Position numbers and translations under genes: made by a program. This document shows positions 51,734-60,613 of a stretch of DNA of 64,000 nucleotides, piece after piece. This stretch comes from Chryseobacterium antibioticum (GTDB lineage Bacteria > Bacteroidota > Bacteroidia > Flavobacteriales > Weeksellaceae): assembly GCF_012927325.1 (NCBI RefSeq), contig NZ_JABBGI010000011.1, forward strand, positions 90,707 to 154,706, given 5' to 3'. Under the pieces are notes generated by a model. That model was not told the DNA's origin. It did not search any database and saw only the letters and a list, made by a program, of their open reading frames with translations. Within the stretch, counting starts at the first letter, position 1. The number at the start of each line of letters is the position of its first letter.

Positions 51734-51762
51734 CTCTATTGAGTTGATTATTAAAATATTAC

Positions 51763-51796
51763 ATTGCACTTTTGAAAAAAGGTGCAATTTTTTTTA
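51763..51796 (+). terminator. Terminator after the nucleoside permease
   Basis: ATTGCACTTTT pairs with AAAGGTGCAAT (one G-T pair) and is followed by eight T. Confidence 0.88.
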
Positions 51797-51848
51797 TTTT
51801 CGGGCAACCTTTTACAATAAATTCCGTCTTATAGATAGAAACTGATAC

Positions 51849-52403
51849 ATGGAGAACCTCGAAAAGAATTTTTTACTGGCTAAGAACCAGGACCGGAAGG
51901 CTCAGAAATCTCTTTACGAGATGTTTTCAGCTAAAATGCTGGCCATATCAAATTCTTATACGAATAACCTTCATGATGCAGAAGATATTCTGATGGGTGC
52001 ATTTATGAAATGCTTTACCAAACTAGATGAATGCAGAGACTGGAAAAGCTTTCCTTTCTGGCTGAGGAAAATTGTTGTCAATGATTCTATAAGCTTCGTC
52101 AGGAAGAACAGGAATATTCTTTATGCTGATATAGAAATTGCAGATGATTATTCTGATGAAGATATAGATGAACGGCTGGAGGCACTTAATATTGAGGAGA
52201 TATTTTCACAAATGCCGGCAGGATATAGGCTGATTTTCAACTTATATGTCTTTGAAGAGAAAAAGCATCAGGAAATCGCTGAAATGCTTAATATTTCAGA
52301 AGGAACAAGCAAAAGCCAGTTGAGTAAAGCAAAAAAATGGCTGACAGAATTTTTAAAAACTGAAGAAAATGAAAAAAGAGATACTGAAACGGTTAAAGTC
52401 TGA
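51849..52403 (+). CDS. ECF-type RNA polymerase sigma factor
   Basis: The 184-residue protein has sigma region 2 (AQKSLYEMFSAKMLAISNSY ... HDAEDILMGAFMKCF, about 17-60) and region 4 (IFSQMPAGYRLIFNLYVFEE then KKHQEIAEMLNISEGTSKSQ, about 117-165), without regions 1 and 3. It should redirect RNA polymerase to a small gene set. The last 35 bases overlap the next gene, which encodes a single-span membrane protein of anti-sigma layout. Confidence 0.93.
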   Translation: MENLEKNFLLAKNQDRKAQKSLYEMFSAKMLAISNSYTNNLHDAEDILMGAFMKCFTKLDECRDWKSFPFWLRKIVVNDSISFVRKNRNILYADIEIADDYSDEDIDERLEALNIEEIFSQMPAGYRLIFNLYVFEEKKHQEIAEMLNISEGTSKSQLSKAKKWLTEFLKTEENEKRDTETVKV

Positions 52404-53088
52404 CTACGAAAGGCTCGAAATTAAACCTTCTGATGATCTTTGGGATAGGCTGGATCGGAAGCTGGGTGAGACGCCTGAAACGAGCTTAAAGCCGTCTTTC
52501 CAGTGGTGGAAATATGCTGCTGTTGTATTGTTGTTCATTTCTGTAGGAACTGTCATTTATTTTTTCAATTATAAAACGAAATTTGACTATAAGCAAACAG
52601 ATTATATTGTTAAAAAAACTCTTGAAAAAACAGTAAATCCAATCAATGCTGATCTTCAAAATCAATCCGTTATTTCCAATGATCAGCCCATTAAGGAAAA
52701 TAAAGAAAAAATACTAAGTGAAAATCACGAAAAAATCAGCTCTGGTAAAGTTCTGATTCCCCAAAAAGAGAAAGAAATATCCGTTATTGAGGTTACAGAG
52801 CATAAAGAACAGCTACATATCTTTAAACAACCTGAAAATACGACCACTAATCAAGTGAAAACAGAGACTGTAAATATACCCAGTTCTCCTGTCATAGCAG
52901 AAGTTAAAAAGTCAAAATTAAACTATATCAATCCTGATGAACTTCTTTTGGGCAGAGAGTTTGATAAAGCCAGGGAAAAATCCAATAAGGATGAACGGAA
53001 ATTAGGAGCTTTCAAATTTGATAAAGTGGTTCCCAACGTAGGTAATGTAACCGTTTTGGGAGTAACGGTTTATCTGGAATCTAAATAA
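52369..53088 (+). CDS. Single-span membrane protein, likely anti-sigma factor
   Basis: The 239-residue protein has a charged N-terminal cytoplasmic part of about 45 residues (LKSDYERLEIKPSDDLWDRL), one membrane helix (YAAVVLLFISVGTVIYFF, about 48-66) and a Lys/Glu-rich periplasmic part of 170 residues ending NVGNVTVLGVTVYLESK. This topology, with overlap of the ECF sigma gene, is that of an anti-sigma factor, although the classical zinc-binding HxxxCxxC is absent. Inference from context. Confidence 0.8.
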   Translation: MKKEILKRLKSDYERLEIKPSDDLWDRLDRKLGETPETSLKPSFQWWKYAAVVLLFISVGTVIYFFNYKTKFDYKQTDYIVKKTLEKTVNPINADLQNQSVISNDQPIKENKEKILSENHEKISSGKVLIPQKEKEISVIEVTEHKEQLHIFKQPENTTTNQVKTETVNIPSSPVIAEVKKSKLNYINPDELLLGREFDKAREKSNKDERKLGAFKFDKVVPNVGNVTVLGVTVYLESK

Positions 53089-53116
53089 ATCTGAACTTTT
53101 TTATAACATCAACATG

Positions 53117-53136
53117 CTGTCCTGAGATGAGGACAG
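53117..53136 (+). promoter_or_regulatory. Hairpin between the anti-sigma-like and barrel genes
   Basis: CTGTCCT / AGGACAG with a 6-base loop and no T run; possibly an mRNA processing or stability element that sets expression of the barrel gene. Confidence 0.45.
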
Positions 53137-53170
53137 AGTACAAGTATTGTCTAAAAATTAATAAAAAAAT

Positions 53171-54268
53171 ATGAAAACGAAATTAATCCTTATGGCTGCT
53201 GTCATGGCTTTTACTTACAGCACTGCTCAGCAAACTCCGGATATGAATCCAAAGATTAAACTCTATTCAAAGAAAATTGACAGTATCGTCGTTTCCGAGA
53301 AATCCAAAATGAATGCAGAGCTGGATATCATTGATAAAGATTTTAAAGAAAAGAAAATCACGGCGGAAGAAAAGCAGAAACAGCGCTCTGATATTGCTAT
53401 GAAATACCAGCAAACCATTAATGAAAAAGTAGATGCTCAGGAAAGCGAACTGCAGTCTGCCACCAAAGAAATGGTTAAAAATGCTGTTTTTATGGATCGC
53501 GACAGTATGAATAGTAAAAGAAACGAAATGTGGGTAGGATTGAATGGTCTGAACATGAAATTGGGACAGAATAGAAAGAAAAGCCCAAAACATTCTTTAC
53601 AGACCATAGAGCTTTCTGCCAGTGTCATGGGAACAGGGCTGACCGCGAAAAATGAGCCTTTTAACTTTTATGATAAAAATTCCGATACCAGAAATACAAT
53701 CATCAATTCTTCACAGATGGCATTAAGATATGAAGGTCAGATCGGAGGCTTTAAAAGTCCTGTATTTTACCGTGTTGGCTTAGGAGTTAGATTCGATCAG
53801 TATGTTCCCAAATACGGAAATGTCTTTAAGCAGGAAGATCATACTTTATTTGTAGATGATTTTGACCGAGGCAATTTAAAGAAAACCCAGTTCAACAATA
53901 CCTACTTATATATTCCTGTAGATTTAAGATTTGTTTTGAATCCAAAATACATAGAATATGAAGGAGTTCAATATCTTGATAACAAAAAAAGACAGCTGAG
54001 TCTGGTGATGGGAGTTTACGGCGGTGTGAAAGTAGGAAGTGTAAACTATATAAAATACTCAAACGAAAATTCAAAAAGAATCGTAGAAAGAGAAAGGATA
54101 ATGGATGGCGTGAACGATTTTATCGTCGGTGGAAAATTCGGAATCAGTTATGGAAGCTTTAAAGTGTTTGTTCAGAAAGATTTTACACCAATATTCAATG
54201 ATAGTGCTCTGCTGAAGAATAAATACGGAGTTCAAATTGGTATTGAATTCGTGAATATTGTTTTTTAA
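53171..54268 (+). CDS. Exported coiled-coil plus beta-barrel protein of the sigma operon
   Basis: The 365-residue protein has a signal peptide (TKLILMAAVMAFTYSTAQQ) and a long charged helix (about 25-110, IVVSEKSKMNAELDIIDKDF ... EAEEKQKQRSDIA-like Lys/Glu/Gln repeats). The C-terminal 220 residues form outer-membrane barrel strands (LQTIELSASVMGTGL, VFYRVGLGVRFDQY, LSLVMGVYGGVKVG, KYGVQIGIEFVNIVF). A periplasmic coiled coil joined to a barrel could contact the anti-sigma-like protein. No family was recognised. Confidence 0.75.
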   Translation: MKTKLILMAAVMAFTYSTAQQTPDMNPKIKLYSKKIDSIVVSEKSKMNAELDIIDKDFKEKKITAEEKQKQRSDIAMKYQQTINEKVDAQESELQSATKEMVKNAVFMDRDSMNSKRNEMWVGLNGLNMKLGQNRKKSPKHSLQTIELSASVMGTGLTAKNEPFNFYDKNSDTRNTIINSSQMALRYEGQIGGFKSPVFYRVGLGVRFDQYVPKYGNVFKQEDHTLFVDDFDRGNLKKTQFNNTYLYIPVDLRFVLNPKYIEYEGVQYLDNKKRQLSLVMGVYGGVKVGSVNYIKYSNENSKRIVERERIMDGVNDFIVGGKFGISYGSFKVFVQKDFTPIFNDSALLKNKYGVQIGIEFVNIVF

Positions 54269-54363
54269 TTTTACAACATAATAGGCTTTTTATTGTAGAA
54301 TATTTAAAATTATAAACTTTATTTTGAGGCTAACGAATGTTTGTATGTGAATCATCCGTTTTT

Positions 54364-54395
54364 AAAACACACTATTTAAAAGTGTGTTTTTTTTT
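54364..54395 (+). terminator. Terminator of the sigma operon
   Basis: A perfect 10-bp stem (AAAACACACT / AGTGTGTTTT) with a 7-base loop, followed by TTTTT. Confidence 0.88.
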
Positions 54396-54417
54396 GTATT
54401 TTGGCACTTTAATAAAT

Positions 54418-54822
54418 ATGAAAAATATTCAGTTATCAGGATTGGTATTAGTAGTAATAGGTAGTTTTCTGCCTCTTGTTCATGTTCCTGTTATCGGAAA
54501 CTGGAACTACTGGAAACTAGATCATTATCTGGCTATTGCATGCTGGATCTTTGCCGCATGTGCTGTTTTTGGAATCGTGAATAACAGTGCTAAAGTGGTA
54601 AGGTTTTTTGGAATACTTTTGATTCTTTTGTTTGCATTCACATTAGTGGCAGTCAAAATGCAATCATTGGAGTATTTCAGTTTTCTGCCGTTTAAATCAT
54701 GGAGAGAAGCCTTTGCAGGAGTTGTAAAGTTGAAATGGGGTTGGGTTGTAGAGTTTTTAGGTGCTTTCCTTATGGTTTTTGCTGTAGGCCGCAAAAAAAT
54801 AAATCAACGGACACAAATATGA
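54418..54822 (+). CDS. Four-helix membrane protein of unknown function
   Basis: The 134-residue protein has four hydrophobic helices (IQLSGLVLVVIGSFLPLVHV, YLAIACWIFAACAVFGIV, FFGILLILLFAFTLVAV, VVEFLGAFLMVFAVG) and a basic end. The ATG at 54418 follows the terminator of the previous operon. Its stop overlaps the start of the next gene (ATGA), showing coupling. No family was recognised. Confidence 0.75.
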   Translation: MKNIQLSGLVLVVIGSFLPLVHVPVIGNWNYWKLDHYLAIACWIFAACAVFGIVNNSAKVVRFFGILLILLFAFTLVAVKMQSLEYFSFLPFKSWREAFAGVVKLKWGWVVEFLGAFLMVFAVGRKKINQRTQI

Positions 54823-55232
54823 AGCATTTAAAAATAATATCATCAGCTTTATTGATGTTTGCATTTTCACAGGCTAAATCCCAAAATACAGAATTTGAAA
54901 AGCCTGATCAACCGGCAAAATGCAAAAACATTAGAGGAGGCAAGTTTCTACGTGCCAATTATCCGGAAGGAATCTGGTATATGACCATTAAAGATAATAT
55001 TCAGACCGAATATTTAAATAATGGTAAAGATTTTATAAAATCCACGCTGGTTTTTGTAGACGACTGTAATTATAAAGCGATCGTACTGGATATGACAACC
55101 AAAGATGGTCGTATCCGTATAGGAGACGTATTCAGCAATAAAATTGTAGAAACTCAGGATAATGCCCTGAAGGTACATACCAAAATTGAAAACAGCCAAT
55201 TCGAGATCATTTACGTAAAAGAAAAAAAATAA
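54819..55232 (+). CDS. Exported protein coupled to the membrane protein
   Basis: The 137-residue protein has a signal peptide (MKHLKIISSALLMFAFSQAKSQ by residue 22) and a soluble domain (CKNIRGGKFLRANYPEGIWY, TLVFVDDCNYKAIVLDM) with two cysteines. Its start overlaps the stop of the 54418 gene by four bases. Similar small secreted proteins with FLRANYP-type strands are common in Flavobacteriia but undefined. Confidence 0.75.
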   Translation: MKHLKIISSALLMFAFSQAKSQNTEFEKPDQPAKCKNIRGGKFLRANYPEGIWYMTIKDNIQTEYLNNGKDFIKSTLVFVDDCNYKAIVLDMTTKDGRIRIGDVFSNKIVETQDNALKVHTKIENSQFEIIYVKEKK

Positions 55233-55292
55233 AATAGGGTAATAAAGCCTTTAAGGCTGTATTTCGTTAAAATAAAGTAAAATATAATACAC

Positions 55293-56471
55293 ATGAAAGA
55301 AGTATTCATCGTTTCCGCAGTAAGAACACCTATCGGGAGTTTTATGGGAAGCCTTTCAACGGTTCCTGCTACAAAGTTAGGATCTGCTGCTGTAAAAGGA
55401 GCATTAGATAAAATTAATCTTGATCCTAAAAACGTTCAGGAGATCTATATGGGAAATGTGCTGCAGGCAGGAGAGGGTCAGGCACCGGCTCGTCAGGTAG
55501 CTTTGGGGGCAGGTTTGTCTATCGAGACTCCTTCTACTACAGTAAATAAAGTATGTGCTTCAGGTATGAAAGCTGTAACTATGGCTGCACAGGCTATTAA
55601 AGCGGGTGATGCTGAAGTAATCGTTGCCGGAGGTATGGAAAACATGTCATTGGTTCCACATTATTATAATGCAAGAGTTGCCACTAAATTAGGTGACATC
55701 AAAATGCAGGATGGAATGGTACTGGATGGTCTTACAGATGTTTACGGTAAAGTTCATATGGGAGTATGTGCTGAGAAATGTGCTGTAGATTATGGTATTT
55801 CAAGAGAAGATCAGGATAATTTTGCCATAGAATCTTACAAAAGATCGGCAAAAGCATGGAGCGAAGGTAAATTCGCAGAAGAAGTAGTTTCTGTTGAAAT
55901 TCCTCAGAGAAAAGGGGATCCAATTGTTTTTTCAGAAGATGAAGAGTATAAGGCTGTGAATTTTGACAGACTTCCTACACTTCCTACCGTGTTCAAAAAA
56001 GAGAACGGAACGGTAACGGCAGCGAATGCATCTACATTAAATGATGGAGCCTCTGCTTTGATTCTTGTATCTAAAGAAAAAATGGAAGAATTAGGACTTA
56101 AGCCTTTAGCTAAAATCATTTCTTATGCTGATGCAGCTCAGGAGCCTGAAAACTTCACGACTGCCCCTGCAAAAGCTTTACCGATTGCTCTTAAAAAAGC
56201 AGGTTTAGAGATTTCAGATATTGATTTCTTTGAATTTAATGAAGCATTCTCTGTAGTAGGTCTTGCCAATAACAAGATTTTAGGATTAGATGCATCCAAA
56301 GTAAATGTAAACGGGGGAGCAGTAGCGATCGGACATCCACTGGGAAGTTCAGGATCAAGAATCATCGTTACGCTGATCAATGTATTGAAGCAAAATAATG
56401 CAAAATACGGTGCTGCAGCTATCTGTAACGGTGGTGGAGGAGCTTCTGCTATCGTGATTGAAAATATATAA
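55293..56471 (+). CDS. Acetyl-CoA C-acyltransferase (thiolase)
   Basis: The 392-residue thiolase has the acyl-accepting Cys in NKVCASGMKAV (about residue 88), NEAF (about 343) and the GHPLGSSGSRI active-site His block (about 348), plus the CNGGGGASAIVIE end with the second Cys. It makes or cleaves acetoacetyl-CoA or 3-oxoacyl-CoA. ETF nearby fits fatty-acid or amino-acid oxidation; condensation for mevalonate is also possible. Single gene. Confidence 0.95.
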   Translation: MKEVFIVSAVRTPIGSFMGSLSTVPATKLGSAAVKGALDKINLDPKNVQEIYMGNVLQAGEGQAPARQVALGAGLSIETPSTTVNKVCASGMKAVTMAAQAIKAGDAEVIVAGGMENMSLVPHYYNARVATKLGDIKMQDGMVLDGLTDVYGKVHMGVCAEKCAVDYGISREDQDNFAIESYKRSAKAWSEGKFAEEVVSVEIPQRKGDPIVFSEDEEYKAVNFDRLPTLPTVFKKENGTVTAANASTLNDGASALILVSKEKMEELGLKPLAKIISYADAAQEPENFTTAPAKALPIALKKAGLEISDIDFFEFNEAFSVVGLANNKILGLDASKVNVNGGAVAIGHPLGSSGSRIIVTLINVLKQNNAKYGAAAICNGGGGASAIVIENI

Positions 56472-56493
56472 TATTCTCTCAAAGAATATTTTG

Positions 56494-56547
56494 CCATTAA
56501 GGAATCGATAATTTTTCTAAAATCTAATCGATTTCTTAATGGTTTTT
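56494..56547 (+). terminator. Strong terminator after the thiolase
   Basis: A 16-bp stem (CCATTAAGGAATCGAT / ATCGATTTCTTAATGG, one G-T pair) with a 17-base loop is followed by TTTTT. A smaller hairpin (AATATTC / GAATATT) precedes it. Confidence 0.88.
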
Positions 56548-56548
56548 C

Positions 56549-56556
56549 TATTTTTG
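56549..56556 (+). promoter_or_regulatory. TAnnTTTG -7 box for the UMF1-type gene
   Basis: TATTTTTG begins right at the end of the preceding terminator, 21 bases before the ATG. Confidence 0.5.
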
Positions 56557-56577
56557 TGCTACTAATATTTAATTGAA

Positions 56578-58068
56578 ATGTCTGAAATTGAGAATCAACA
56601 ACCTCAAAACATAAAGAATAATCCACGGATTATGAAAGCCTGGGCCGTATACGACTGGGCGAATTCTGTTTACTCATTGGTTATTACCTCTACTATTTTC
56701 CCTATTTACTATTCCATACTGACGACTGCTTATGAGAAAAAGGAGTATGTGGAAGAAACAAAATCGTGGATTGATGTTCCGGTAAGGCATATGATAAAGA
56801 TCTTCGGGAAAGAATATCAGCCGGATGCAGTGTATGGCTATTCACTTACGATATCATTTTTTATTGTAGTGCTTCTTTCTCCGTTCCTGTCTTCATTGGC
56901 AGATACTATCGGAAATAAGAAATCGTTCCTGCAGTTTTTCTGTTATCTTGGTGCTACTTCATGTATGGGGTTGGCCATGTTTACAGGGATGCACAACGTA
57001 TTTCTAGGCCTCCTTTTTAGTATTACGGCGAGTGTTGGGTTCTGGGGAAGTTTAGTGTTTTATAACTCCTTCCTACCGGATATTGCGACACGCGATAAAC
57101 AGGATGCACTTTCCGCAAAAGGATATGTGTATGGATATCTGGGGTCTGTAGTTCTTGTGGTGATCTGTTTGGTCCTTATTCAGGTTTTTGCAAAAGGAGC
57201 GGCACAACAGCTGTTGTTTACAAGAATAAGCTTCTTGTTAACTGGGGCTTGGTGGTTCGGGTTTTCCCAGTATACGTTCAAACACCTTCCTCAGTTTGGG
57301 GATGTTAAAGAAAAGTTACCTAAAGACCTTGTCCTTTTAAACTATAAGAATATCTTTAAAAAACATGAAGAGCAGGGAGGATTTTTTGAAGTTCTGAAAG
57401 ACAATATGAGCTTTTATAAAGATATCGCCAAAGAAAGCTTTCACGAGCTGTTTAAAGTAGGTGGAGTATTGTTTAAAGATAAAAATTTAAAATTCTTTCT
57501 TTCCAGCTTCTTCTTTTACAGTGTTGGGATGCAGACCATTTTCTTAATGGCTACCTTATTTGGAAAGAGTGAAATCAATCTGGCTCAGGATAAACTGATT
57601 GGAACGCTTTTGATTATTCAGATCGAAGCGATCATTGGAGCGGTTATATTCTCCAGATTATCGAGGAAAATAGGAAATAGGAATGTAATCTCTATTGCCA
57701 TTGTATTGTGGATCGTTGCTTGTCTTTGGGCGTATTTCCTGAACAAAGAAAATCCTACGGTAGAATATCAGTTCTATGGTGTAGCAGCAGTGGTAGGATT
57801 GGTAATGGGTGGTCTTCAGGCGATGTCCAGATCTACTTACTCCAAACTCCTTCCGGAAGACTCCATGGAAAATACCACGTATTTCAGTTTCTATGACGTA
57901 CTGGAAAAAATAGCAATCATCATTGGAACGTTTATCTTTGCGACATTGATTGAACATTTTAATAATATGCGTATCGCAGCACTTTCAATGACTCTGTTTT
58001 TCGCGACGGGACTTATTCTGATCCGATTCTTAAAAGTCAATATGTTGAAAGACAAAGATATTTTATAA
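56578..58068 (+). CDS. MFS transporter, Atg22/UMF1-like
   Basis: The 496-residue protein has about 12 membrane helices and starts with MKAWAVYDWANSVYSLVITS, followed by VVLLSPFLSSLADTIGNKKS and NSFLPDIATRDKQDALSAKG, the signature blocks of the UMF1/Atg22-like MFS branch. GGLQAMSRSTYSKLLPEDSM also fits. Substrate unknown. Its own promoter and terminator isolate it. Confidence 0.9.
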   Translation: MSEIENQQPQNIKNNPRIMKAWAVYDWANSVYSLVITSTIFPIYYSILTTAYEKKEYVEETKSWIDVPVRHMIKIFGKEYQPDAVYGYSLTISFFIVVLLSPFLSSLADTIGNKKSFLQFFCYLGATSCMGLAMFTGMHNVFLGLLFSITASVGFWGSLVFYNSFLPDIATRDKQDALSAKGYVYGYLGSVVLVVICLVLIQVFAKGAAQQLLFTRISFLLTGAWWFGFSQYTFKHLPQFGDVKEKLPKDLVLLNYKNIFKKHEEQGGFFEVLKDNMSFYKDIAKESFHELFKVGGVLFKDKNLKFFLSSFFFYSVGMQTIFLMATLFGKSEINLAQDKLIGTLLIIQIEAIIGAVIFSRLSRKIGNRNVISIAIVLWIVACLWAYFLNKENPTVEYQFYGVAAVVGLVMGGLQAMSRSTYSKLLPEDSMENTTYFSFYDVLEKIAIIIGTFIFATLIEHFNNMRIAALSMTLFFATGLILIRFLKVNMLKDKDIL

Positions 58069-58073
58069 ATACT

Positions 58074-58101
58074 AAGGCGTTATTTGATAACGCCTTTTTT
58101 C
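58074..58101 (+). terminator. Terminator after the UMF1-type gene
   Basis: A perfect 10-bp stem (AAGGCGTTAT / ATAACGCCTT) with a TTG loop and six T. Confidence 0.92.
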
Positions 58102-58251
58102 TTGCTTCAAATCCTGTATTGTCTCAATTTAAGAAATATAGCCTCATCTTTATATTTATTGCGGGTTGAGTAAAAAAATATCTTAAAATATTAATTATTT
58201 ATCACTCTATTTTGATTTTTTTTGTTTATTTGCACATCTAATTAAGTGAAA

Positions 58252-60417
58252 ATGATAAGAAAAATCCTATTGCTATGTCTTTTGCAATGCTTTGTCTTTG
58301 GTTTTGCTCAAAAACTGAGACCCGTTGCACAAAAAATTTCTGAATATCATGCAGAGAAAATTAATTTTCAAAAGTATGATCTGTTTGAAGTGAATAAGGC
58401 ACCACAAAAGCTGTCAGAATATAAAAGAGCTGCCACCGACATTACGGTAATGAACGTAAAATCTGCTGAACTGAAAAGGCTGATTAATGAAAAACCTGAA
58501 TACCTTGAAATAAGCTTTCCTTTCGAAGGTGATAAGCAGATTACTGTTGAACTTTATAAAAATCAGATTTTTACCAATGATTTTAAAGTAGTAACCAATA
58601 AAGGTGAAATTGTCAACTATACACCCGGTGCTTATTATATCGGAATTGTGAAAGGAGATAATGCTTCTATTGCGGCTTTCAGCTTCTTTAACGGTGATAT
58701 TGTAGGGGTAGCCTCTACTTCTGAGCTTGGAAATGTGGTGCTTGGAAAAGCAAAAAGTGCAGAAGATTTTGTCAGTTATTCAGAATCCAAACTGACGGGG
58801 GCTAATCCTTTCGTATGTGGAGTAGATGAGCTGAAAGAAAATCAGGGAAAAAATAGTTCATTCAATCCGGCTACCGACAAAAAAGCGATGACGGAGAATT
58901 GTGTGAGAATCTATTATGAGGTATGTTTTAAGCCTTATCAAAATAATAATTCAGATATAACCACTACCACAAACTGGCTGACTGCCGTTCATAATAATAT
59001 TGCCACACTCTACAGCAATGATGAGATTAAAGTAGCATTGAATGAAATTTTTATCTGGACCACACAGGATCCCTACACCGGAACTCCAAATAACAACCTT
59101 TCCAGTTTTAGAAATAACAGACAAACCTTTAACGGTGATCTTGCGCATTTAATTAATGCTCCGGCAACTACCAGTGTGGCCTATGTTAACTCTTTATGTG
59201 GAACCTATAAACACGCATATTCAGGTATTTCTCAGACCTATTCCAATGTTCCTGTGTATTCATGGACTATTCAGGCAATGACACACGAAATGGGACACAG
59301 TCTAGGATCTCCTCACACCCATGCTTGTGCATGGAATGGAAATAATACAGCGATTGACGGATGTGGACCTCAGGCCGGTTATAGTGAAGGTTGTACAGGA
59401 CCTATTCCTTCAACAACAGTTAAAGGTTCAATTATGAGCTATTGTCATCTCGTTTCCGGAGTGGGAATCAGTTTCAGTAACGGTTTTGGACCGCAGCCTG
59501 CAGCTTTGATCAGAAATACGGTTGATTCAAAACCATGTCTTGGAACGAATTGTACTACCGCCTGTCAATCTACCATCACGCAGATGAATGTATCAAATAT
59601 TACACAGGTTTCAGCTAATGCAGCTTTTAATGATGCCGTTTCCACATCCTGGAAATATAAACTGACCAAAATGGACGGAACTCTTGTAGAATCCGGAAAT
59701 ACAAGTTCTCAGGCACTTAATTTTAGCAGTCTTCAGCCTGCAACCTATTACAAATTATCTGTAGGAACAAACTGTTCGGGATCCAATGCCTACCAAAGAA
59801 CTCAGGTTTTCCTAACGGATGCGTCATGGTGTGATGGAGCTCTCTTTACAGATACCGGAGGCCAGACTTCAGGGTACGCAAATAGCGAGACAATCGTTAA
59901 AACATTTTATCCGGCTTCAGGGGCGCTTACCATGACTTTTACGGAATTTGCTCTAGAACAGGACTATGATTTTATGTATATCTATAACGGGCCTTCTACT
60001 GCTTCGCCATTGTTTGCCAATGGAAATAATCTGACAGGAAGTACAATACCTGCACCGTTCACTTCTACCCATTCTTCAGGAGCCATTACGGTGAGATTTG
60101 TATCTGATCCCGGTGTTACAGATAATGGATGGAAAGCCAACTTTTCATGCAGTGTTTTAGGTGTGGATGACGTCACTAAAAACGATAACACAATAAGTAT
60201 TTATCCTAATCCTGCCAAAAATATGATCGTCATTTCATCTAAAGATGCTTTAAGATCTTATAAGATTTATGATGAAGCGGGGAGGCTCGTTATATCGGCT
60301 TCTTCGTTAAAAGGAAATAAGCAGGAAGTGAATGTTTCATCTATACAGACCGGAAACTATATGGTAACGGTAGAAACAGATAAGCAAACAGTCAATAAAA
60401 AATTAATTAAACACTAA
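58252..60417 (+). CDS. Secreted reprolysin-like zinc metalloprotease with CUB and T9SS domains
   Basis: The 721-residue protein (ATG at 58252; GTG at 58246 less likely) has a signal peptide (ILLLCLLQCFVFGFAQ) and a propeptide region. A reprolysin-like M12 catalytic domain has zinc motif HEMGHSLGSPH at about 345-355 and a Met-turn in SIMSYCH. It continues with an Fn3-like segment (about 440-510), a CUB domain (SWCDGALFTDTGGQTSGYAN ... VRFVSDPGVTDNGW) and the sorting domain (SIYPNPAKNMIVIS to KKLIKH). It likely degrades extracellular protein. Confidence 0.93.
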   Translation: MIRKILLLCLLQCFVFGFAQKLRPVAQKISEYHAEKINFQKYDLFEVNKAPQKLSEYKRAATDITVMNVKSAELKRLINEKPEYLEISFPFEGDKQITVELYKNQIFTNDFKVVTNKGEIVNYTPGAYYIGIVKGDNASIAAFSFFNGDIVGVASTSELGNVVLGKAKSAEDFVSYSESKLTGANPFVCGVDELKENQGKNSSFNPATDKKAMTENCVRIYYEVCFKPYQNNNSDITTTTNWLTAVHNNIATLYSNDEIKVALNEIFIWTTQDPYTGTPNNNLSSFRNNRQTFNGDLAHLINAPATTSVAYVNSLCGTYKHAYSGISQTYSNVPVYSWTIQAMTHEMGHSLGSPHTHACAWNGNNTAIDGCGPQAGYSEGCTGPIPSTTVKGSIMSYCHLVSGVGISFSNGFGPQPAALIRNTVDSKPCLGTNCTTACQSTITQMNVSNITQVSANAAFNDAVSTSWKYKLTKMDGTLVESGNTSSQALNFSSLQPATYYKLSVGTNCSGSNAYQRTQVFLTDASWCDGALFTDTGGQTSGYANSETIVKTFYPASGALTMTFTEFALEQDYDFMYIYNGPSTASPLFANGNNLTGSTIPAPFTSTHSSGAITVRFVSDPGVTDNGWKANFSCSVLGVDDVTKNDNTISIYPNPAKNMIVISSKDALRSYKIYDEAGRLVISASSLKGNKQEVNVSSIQTGNYMVTVETDKQTVNKKLIKH

Positions 60418-60440
60418 TTATATTTTGCATTATTAATAAC

Positions 60441-60467
60441 AAAAGCCTGATCATTTCAGGCTTTTTT
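60441..60467 (+). terminator. Terminator after the metalloprotease
   Basis: AAAAGCCTGA / TCAGGCTTTT with a 5-base loop and T tail. Confidence 0.9.
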
Positions 60468-60585
60468 GCTGTATTTAAATGAGATGGCTTGATTTTTTTT
60501 AAATTAATTAATGTGAAAAACTATTTTTATACGTAAATAAATAAGAATTCGGCTTAAGTTTTGCTTATATTCAGCGGAATAACTT

Positions 60586-60593
60586 TAACTTTG
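60586..60593 (+). promoter_or_regulatory. TAnnTTTG -7 box for the isoprenoid gene pair
   Basis: TAACTTTG, with TTTG at 60560-60563 as a -33 element (22-base spacer), 20 bases before the ATG at 60614. Confidence 0.55.
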
Positions 60594-60613
60594 TAAAAAG
60601 ATTTATTGTCAAA

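Noticed and set aside
54337..54417. Upstream start for the 54418 membrane protein.
   Set aside because: The extension runs through the terminator hairpin of the preceding operon.
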